A DNA stretch of 64,000 nucleotides, from NCBI GenBank assembly GCA_963755635.1, contig CAVWKS010000036.1:1-64000 (forward strand). The letters run 5' to 3'. Positions 59,853 to 64,000 of the stretch are shown here, in pieces. Numbering within the stretch: the first letter of the stretch is position 1; every line of letters starts with the position of its first letter. The position numbers and the translations under genes were made by a program. This stretch comes from AC-32 sp963755635 (GTDB lineage: Bacteria > Actinomycetota > Thermoleophilia > Gaiellales > Gaiellaceae). Under the pieces are notes generated by a model. It was not told the origin of the DNA and made no database searches. It was given only the letters and a program-made list of their open reading frames with translations.

Positions 59853-60986
59853 CTATTCGAGCGGGATCATCGAGGCTTCGGCCATGGCGAGTGCCGCCGG
59901 CTTGGCCATCTTGAGGCGCTTCGGGCGATGCATGCCATCGGCGATCCACTTGTCGATCTCGTGGAAGAGCTCGTCGATCAGGATGTCGGACGAGACCTTT
60001 TTCAGCACGCGGCCGTGCGCGTAGACGAAGCCGACGTCGCGGCCGCCCGCGATGCCGAAGTCCGCGTCGCCCGCCTCGCCCGGGCCGTTGACGGCGCAGC
60101 CGAGCACGGCGACCTCGAAGTGCTGCGGGTAGTCGTGCAGGCGCTCCTCGACCTTCTCGGCGAGCGTCTGCACGCCGACGTTGTCGCGGCCGCAGCTCGG
60201 GCAGGCGATCATCACCGGGCCGCGCTCGCGCAGACCGAGCGCCTTCAGGATCTCGAAGGCGGTCTTGACCTCCTCGACCGGGTCGGCGGTCAGCGAGACG
60301 CGCACGGTGTCGCCGATCCCGTCGACGAGCAGCGCGCCCATCCCGACTGCGCTCTTGATCGAGCCCGAGTACGGCGTGCCCGCCTCGGTCACGCCGAGAT
60401 GGAGCGGGTACGGCACCTTCGAGGCCAGCATCCGGTAGGCGCGGATCATCGTCGGCACGTGGCTCGACTTGACCGAGATCTTGAACTCGTAGAAGCCGAG
60501 GCTCTCGAGCAGGCGCACCTCCTCGAGGGCGGCCTCGACGAGCGCCTCCGCCTGGTCGCGCTGGGCGACATCGGCGAGGTGCTTCGGGAGCGAGCCCGAG
60601 TTGGCGCCGATCCGCATCGGAATGCCCTTCTTCTGCGCGGCGCGGACGACCTCGGCGACCTTGTCCGGCCCGCCGATGTTGCCCGGGTTGATCCGAACCG
60701 CCGCGACGCCGGCCTCGATCGCGCGCAGCGCGAGGCTCGCGTTGAAGTGGATGTCGGCGATCACCGGAACCGGCGAGAGCCGGACGATCTTCGGCAGCGC
60801 GTCGGCGTCCTCGCTCTTCGGAACGGCCACGCGCACGACCTCGCAGCCCGCCGAGACGAGCGCCGCGATCTGGCCGGTGGTCGCCTCGACGTCGTGCGTC
60901 TTGGTCAGCGTCATCGACTGCACGACGACAGGCGCACCGCCGCCGATCGCGACGTTTCCCACCTTGATCTGCCGCTCGCTGGCCAC
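59853..60986 (-). CDS. ispG: 4-hydroxy-3-methylbut-2-enyl-diphosphate synthase
   Basis: IspG performs the penultimate MEP-pathway step with a [4Fe-4S] cluster. The 377-residue product from GTG 60986 has VQSMTLTKTHDVEATTGQI, RINPGNIG, GANSGSL, and the cluster cysteines in CPSCGR and LGCAVNGPGEA with the conserved Glu. GTG 60986 is chosen over earlier starts because it begins right before the family N-terminus and TACACT lies 7 nt upstream. Together with dxr this shows isoprenoids come from the MEP route. Confidence 0.95.
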   Translation of the reverse strand: MASERQIKVGNVAIGGGAPVVVQSMTLTKTHDVEATTGQIAALVSAGCEVVRVAVPKSEDADALPKIVRLSPVPVIADIHFNASLALRAIEAGVAAVRINPGNIGGPDKVAEVVRAAQKKGIPMRIGANSGSLPKHLADVAQRDQAEALVEAALEEVRLLESLGFYEFKISVKSSHVPTMIRAYRMLASKVPYPLHLGVTEAGTPYSGSIKSAVGMGALLVDGIGDTVRVSLTADPVEEVKTAFEILKALGLRERGPVMIACPSCGRDNVGVQTLAEKVEERLHDYPQHFEVAVLGCAVNGPGEAGDADFGIAGGRDVGFVYAHGRVLKKVSSDILIDELFHEIDKWIADGMHRPKRLKMAKPAALAMAEASMIPLE

Positions 60987-60993
60987 CGCCGTG

Positions 60994-60999
60994 AGTGTA
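60994..60999 (-). promoter_or_regulatory. -10-like TACACT 7 nt before ispG GTG
   Basis: Read on the minus strand TACACT precedes GTG 60986 by 7 nt. It could give ispG and proS a leaderless internal promoter. Confidence 0.4.
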
Positions 61000-61106
61000 G
61001 TCCAGGGACTTAGAAGACGTACAGGTGGGTCGCCCGGAAACCCTGGTCTCTCTGAGAAACGGCTGCTTCGGGTGACCGCCGCCGCGACCGGCATGACGGT
61101 TCGCGG

Positions 61107-62339
61107 CTACCCGCCGCGCAGATTGCTTATGTCGTTCGAGATGCCAAGCACGTAGATGAAGAGGATCAGCGCGATCCCGACCATCGAGACGCGCTCGTAG
61201 ACTTGCCGGCCGACCGCTCGGCCGCGCAGGCCCTCGATGATCGAGAAGGCCATGTGCCCGCCGTCGAGCGGGAGCAGCGGCAGCAGGTTGAGCAGCGCGA
61301 GCGAGAGGCTGATCAGGGCCAGGATCGCGAAGTAGTCGCGGTAGCCCTGCTGCGCGGCCTCGCTGGACGTGCGGACGATCCCGACCGGCGTCGAGATCTG
61401 CTTGCGGTTCGCGGGCGACGTCACGTGGATGATCCAGGTGCCCATCGCCTTCGTTACGTAGCCGACGTCCCGGCCTGCGAGGCCGACGGCCTGGATCGGG
61501 CGGTAGTGCTTGTAGCGGACGATCGCGGGCCGGAAGCCGAGGATGTACGTGCCCGAGCGCTTGACCGGCTTCACCGCCGGAAGCTCGTCCAGCTGGCCGT
61601 TCTTGTGGATGACGTAGAGCGAGAGCGGGTGACCGTGGCTCGTCTGGATCGCCTGCCGGACCTCGTCGAACGTGCGTGTCGCGACGCGGTTGACGCCGAT
61701 GATCGTGTCGCCGGACTTCAGGCCCGCGTGCGCGGCGGGCGTGCCCTGCTCGATCGCATCGACGCGGCGCGACGCTGCGGACGGGATTCCGATCATGTAG
61801 ACGATCGCGAGCAGCACGATCGCGAAGACGAGGTTCGCCGCAGGACCGGCCGCGATCACGGCGAGCCGCTTCCACGTGCGCTGGCGCCAGTAGGCGTCGC
61901 CTCCGACACCGTCGCCCAGCTCCTCGAGGCCTCGCTTCGCCGCGCGCGCGGCTCCGGGCGACAGCACCGCCTGCGAGATCGCGTGGTCGAGCTCGTCGAG
62001 CGCGCCGCGAGCCCCGTCGAAGTCGCCCACCTCGAGCGGCCGCTTGACGCGGTCGACCGCAGGGAGCAGGCGCGGTTCCTCGTAGAGCGCCGAGCCGAAG
62101 TACACGTCCAGGTCGGACGCTGCCGGCCGGTGCATCCCGGGGATCTTCACGTAGCCGCCGAGCGGAACCGCGCCGAGGGCGTACTCGACCCCGTTCCGCT
62201 TCTTCTTCACGATCGCGGGCGGGAAGCCGACGTAGAAGCGGCGCGGGCGCATGCCGACCGCGAGGGCGGTGAAGAAGTGGCCCGCCTCGTGGATCAGGAT
62301 CAGGAACGCCAGGCCGAGGATGGCGACGATGACCGTCAT
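61107..62339 (-). CDS. Site-2 intramembrane zinc metalloprotease (RseP/RIP type)
   Basis: The 410-residue membrane protein has the S2P catalytic residues: HEAGHFFTAL in the first helix and NLLPLLPLDGGHMAF near the C-terminus, with a PDZ domain between (about residues 195-285). Such proteases cut anti-sigma or signal proteins within the membrane. Between the first helix and the second membrane segment (about residues 70-155) there is an extra Asp/Arg-rich stretch longer than usual. The ATG overlaps the dxr end. Its position between dxr and ispG is common in bacteria. Confidence 0.92.
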   Translation of the reverse strand: MTVIVAILGLAFLILIHEAGHFFTALAVGMRPRRFYVGFPPAIVKKKRNGVEYALGAVPLGGYVKIPGMHRPAASDLDVYFGSALYEEPRLLPAVDRVKRPLEVGDFDGARGALDELDHAISQAVLSPGAARAAKRGLEELGDGVGGDAYWRQRTWKRLAVIAAGPAANLVFAIVLLAIVYMIGIPSAASRRVDAIEQGTPAAHAGLKSGDTIIGVNRVATRTFDEVRQAIQTSHGHPLSLYVIHKNGQLDELPAVKPVKRSGTYILGFRPAIVRYKHYRPIQAVGLAGRDVGYVTKAMGTWIIHVTSPANRKQISTPVGIVRTSSEAAQQGYRDYFAILALISLSLALLNLLPLLPLDGGHMAFSIIEGLRGRAVGRQVYERVSMVGIALILFIYVLGISNDISNLRGG

Positions 62340-63398
62340 CGGACTGCGAGCCCCCGCTCGGCGAGCCGCCGCGCGGCCGCGTCGGCCTCGACCAGGTCCC
62401 CGAGGTCACGGGCGGGCGCACCGTCGACATCGGCGAGCGCCTCCTCGACGGTCTCGGCGATACCCAGGAAGGACAAGCGCCCTTCGAGGAAGGCGGCGAC
62501 GGCGACCTCGTTCGCGGCGTTGAACGCGCACGGATAGGTGCCTCCCCGCTCGCCGGCGCTGCGGGCGAGCGAGAGCAGCGGAAACGTCTCGAGGTCCGGC
62601 GGCTCGAACTCGAGCACGAGGCCGGCGGCAAGGTCGAGCCCGGGCAGCGGCGTCGCCGCGCGCTCCGGGTAGGTGAGGGCGAACGAGATCGGCACCCGCA
62701 TGTCGGGGTAGCCAAGATGGGCGAGCGAGGCGCCGTCGCGGAAGCGCACGAGGGCGTGCACGATCGACGTCGGCTGCAGCACGACCTCGATCCGCTCGTA
62801 CGGCAGGCCGAAGAGGAAGTGCGCCTCGATCAGCTCGAGCCCCTTGTTGGCGAGCGTCGCGGAGTCGACCGTGATCTTCGGGCCCATGCTCCACGTCGGG
62901 TGCGCGAGCGCCTCCTCGGGCGTGACGTCTTCGAGCTCGTCGCGCTTGCGGCCACGGAAGGGGCCGCCGGAGCCGGTCAGGACGAGCGAGTCGACCTGCT
63001 CCGCGGTGCGTCCGTCGAGGCACTGGAACGCGGCCGAGTGCTCGCTGTCGACGGGCAGCAGCAGCCCTCCTCCCCGCTCCTGCGCCTCGCAGCGCCAGCT
63101 CGCCCGCGGCCACGAGGCTCTCCTTGTTCGCGAGCGCCAGCGTGACGCCGCGCTCGAGCGCCCAGAGGGTCGCCGGCAGGCCCGCGAAGCCGACCACGGC
63201 GTTGAGGACGACGTCGGGCTGGGCCCGCTCGAGCAGCTCGGTGAGGTCGCCGCCGACCTGCGTCAGCGGGGCGAGGCCGTCAAGCGGCTGCGAGCCGGAG
63301 GCGGCCGCGGCGAGCTCGAGCTCGGGGTGGCTCGTGACGATCTCGACGGCCTGGCGGCCGATGGAACCAGTCGCCCCGAGCAGGGCTACGCGCTTCAT
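62336..63398 (-). CDS. dxr: 1-deoxy-D-xylulose 5-phosphate reductoisomerase, frame interrupted by one extra base
   Basis: Dxr commits DXP to the MEP pathway. The N-terminal NADPH domain (LGATGSIGRQ, ALANKESLVAAGE) lies in one frame and the catalytic part (GPKITVDSATLANKGLELIEAHFLF, GYPDMRVPISFAL) in another. The switch is at 63080-63089: deleting one base of CGAGGCGC (minus strand) restores GELALRAQERGGGLLLPVDSEHS and a 353-residue protein of nearly normal length. The indel is most likely an assembly error because both halves are well conserved. The gene follows cdsA by 35 nt. Confidence 0.88.
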
Positions 63399-63433
63399 TC
63401 ACTCGAATTGTACGGCCGGACCTGCAGATCGGA

Positions 63434-64000
63434 TCAGGTGAACGCGAGGATCGTGTAAAACGAGGCGATCGCCGCGAACAGGAGCGCGTCGAGGCGATCG
63501 AGCACCCCGCCGTGGCCGAGCAGGAGCCGCCCGGTGTCTTTCACGCCGAGATCGCGCTTGACCGCGGACTCGAAGAGGTCTCCCATGGGCGCGGCGACGG
63601 CGATCACGGCGCCGAGGACGAGCGACTCGCCGACGGTCAGGAAGTGCTCGTGGTAGAGCGCGAAGAACGGCACGAGGATCGCGGTCACCGTCGAGGCGAT
63701 CAGGCCCTCCCACGTCTTGCCGGGGGAGAGCACCGGCGCCAGCTTGTGACGCCCGATCAGCGCGCCCGTGAAGTACGCGAGCGTGTCGGCGGCGAACACC
63801 GCCAGCACGACCGTGAAGACCGCCAGCCGTCCGTGCTCGGGCAGCCCTCGCAGCAGCAGGACGTACGCGAGCCCGAAGCCGATCCAGGCCACGCCGAGCA
63901 CGGTCGTCGCGACCGCGACCGTCAGCGACTGCCGCGTCTCGGAGATCCCTTTGAGCAGGAACGCGAACGCGAGCGTCGTCAGGAAGCCGCCGAGCATCCA
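63434..64000 (-). CDS. cdsA: Phosphatidate cytidylyltransferase, cut by window edge
   Basis: CdsA makes CDP-diacylglycerol, the precursor for PgsA. The visible part (about 188 residues) has several membrane helices and the family signature near the C-terminus: ESAVKRDLGVKDTG...LLGHGGVLDRLDALLF. The frame remains open to the right edge (codon TGG at 63998-64000), so the N-terminus is missing and no start is given. In the same direction follow dxr, the site-2 protease, ispG and proS. Confidence 0.93.
   Translation of the reverse strand, partial: WMLGGFLTTLAFAFLLKGISETRQSLTVAVATTVLGVAWIGFGLAYVLLLRGLPEHGRLAVFTVVLAVFAADTLAYFTGALIGRHKLAPVLSPGKTWEGLIASTVTAILVPFFALYHEHFLTVGESLVLGAVIAVAAPMGDLFESAVKRDLGVKDTGRLLLGHGGVLDRLDALLFAAIASFYTILAFT

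Overview
The window is one continuous stretch of a high-GC bacterial chromosome with tightly packed genes. Starts are often GTG or TTG, and stop/start overlaps such as ATGA, GTGA and TTGA are common. Gene content points to a deep-branching actinobacterium, most likely class Thermoleophilia (Gaiellales/Solirubrobacterales type). Indicators are a GarA-like FHA protein next to a MerR (FtsR-like) regulator, an RsiG-type anti-sigma factor, MurT/GatD, RNase J together with RNase Y, and a DapL-type lysine route. This assignment is inferred from gene families; there is no rRNA to confirm it. Apart from one tRNA-Pro the content is protein-coding. I see no phage, insertion sequence, CRISPR array or defence island.

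Layout. 1-5.8 kb: membrane protein, DsbB/DsbA-like redox pair, zincin, M16 peptidase, dapB, GNAT, dapA. 5.8-12 kb: HD-GYP protein with an unexpected C-terminal domain, rnj, two unknown genes, ArsR plus SRPBCC-VOC fusion. 12-19.6 kb: ftsK (frameshifted) and a BMP-type nucleoside ABC importer. 19.6-29.3 kb: rodZ-like, cinA, thpR, recA, recX, rny, miaB (frameshifted), tandem tyrosine phosphatases, miaA. 29.3-36.8 kb: PadR/HAAS pair, dapF, dapL, hflX, dut, NUDIX, gatD/murT. 37-47.5 kb: secreted subtilase with a VSW repeat, GGDEF and HD-GYP modules, repeat protein, beta-propeller protein, class II amidotransferase, two sigma-70 factors around a CpsB-type phosphatase. 47.5-57.9 kb: AT-rich intergenic region with DnaA-box-like 9-mers, small membrane proteins, apt, FtsR-like/GarA-like/RsiG-like genes, nucleotidyltransferase-phosphomutase fusion, pgsA, HutF-like hydrolase, cupin, tRNA-Pro, receiver-domain proteins. 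57.9-64 kb: XRE regulator, proS, ispG, site-2 protease, dxr (frameshifted), cdsA cut by the window edge.

How the genes fit together. Cell-wall precursor supply is prominent: dapA, dapB, dapL and dapF lead to diaminopimelate, MurT/GatD amidate lipid II, and RodZ and FtsK act in shape and division. Cyclic-di-GMP signalling recurs: a GGDEF module, two HD-GYP modules and an RsiG-like protein. The MEP isoprenoid and phospholipid routes (dxr, ispG, cdsA, pgsA) and RNA maturation and decay (rnj, rny, miaA, miaB, proS) are also represented.

Main observations. (1) An HD-GYP protein ends in a domain resembling the transketolase C-terminal domain of pyruvate dehydrogenase E1-beta. (2) The dapF product has serine at both positions of the catalytic cysteines. 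(3) A -10-like hexamer sits 6-8 nt before the start codon of about a dozen genes, a leaderless-transcript signature, including one 17-bp spacer that could serve two divergent genes. (4) At least five coding regions carry single-base frame breaks; the clustering suggests assembly indels, though real events are not excluded. (5) The subtilase carries a tandem five-residue VSW repeat.
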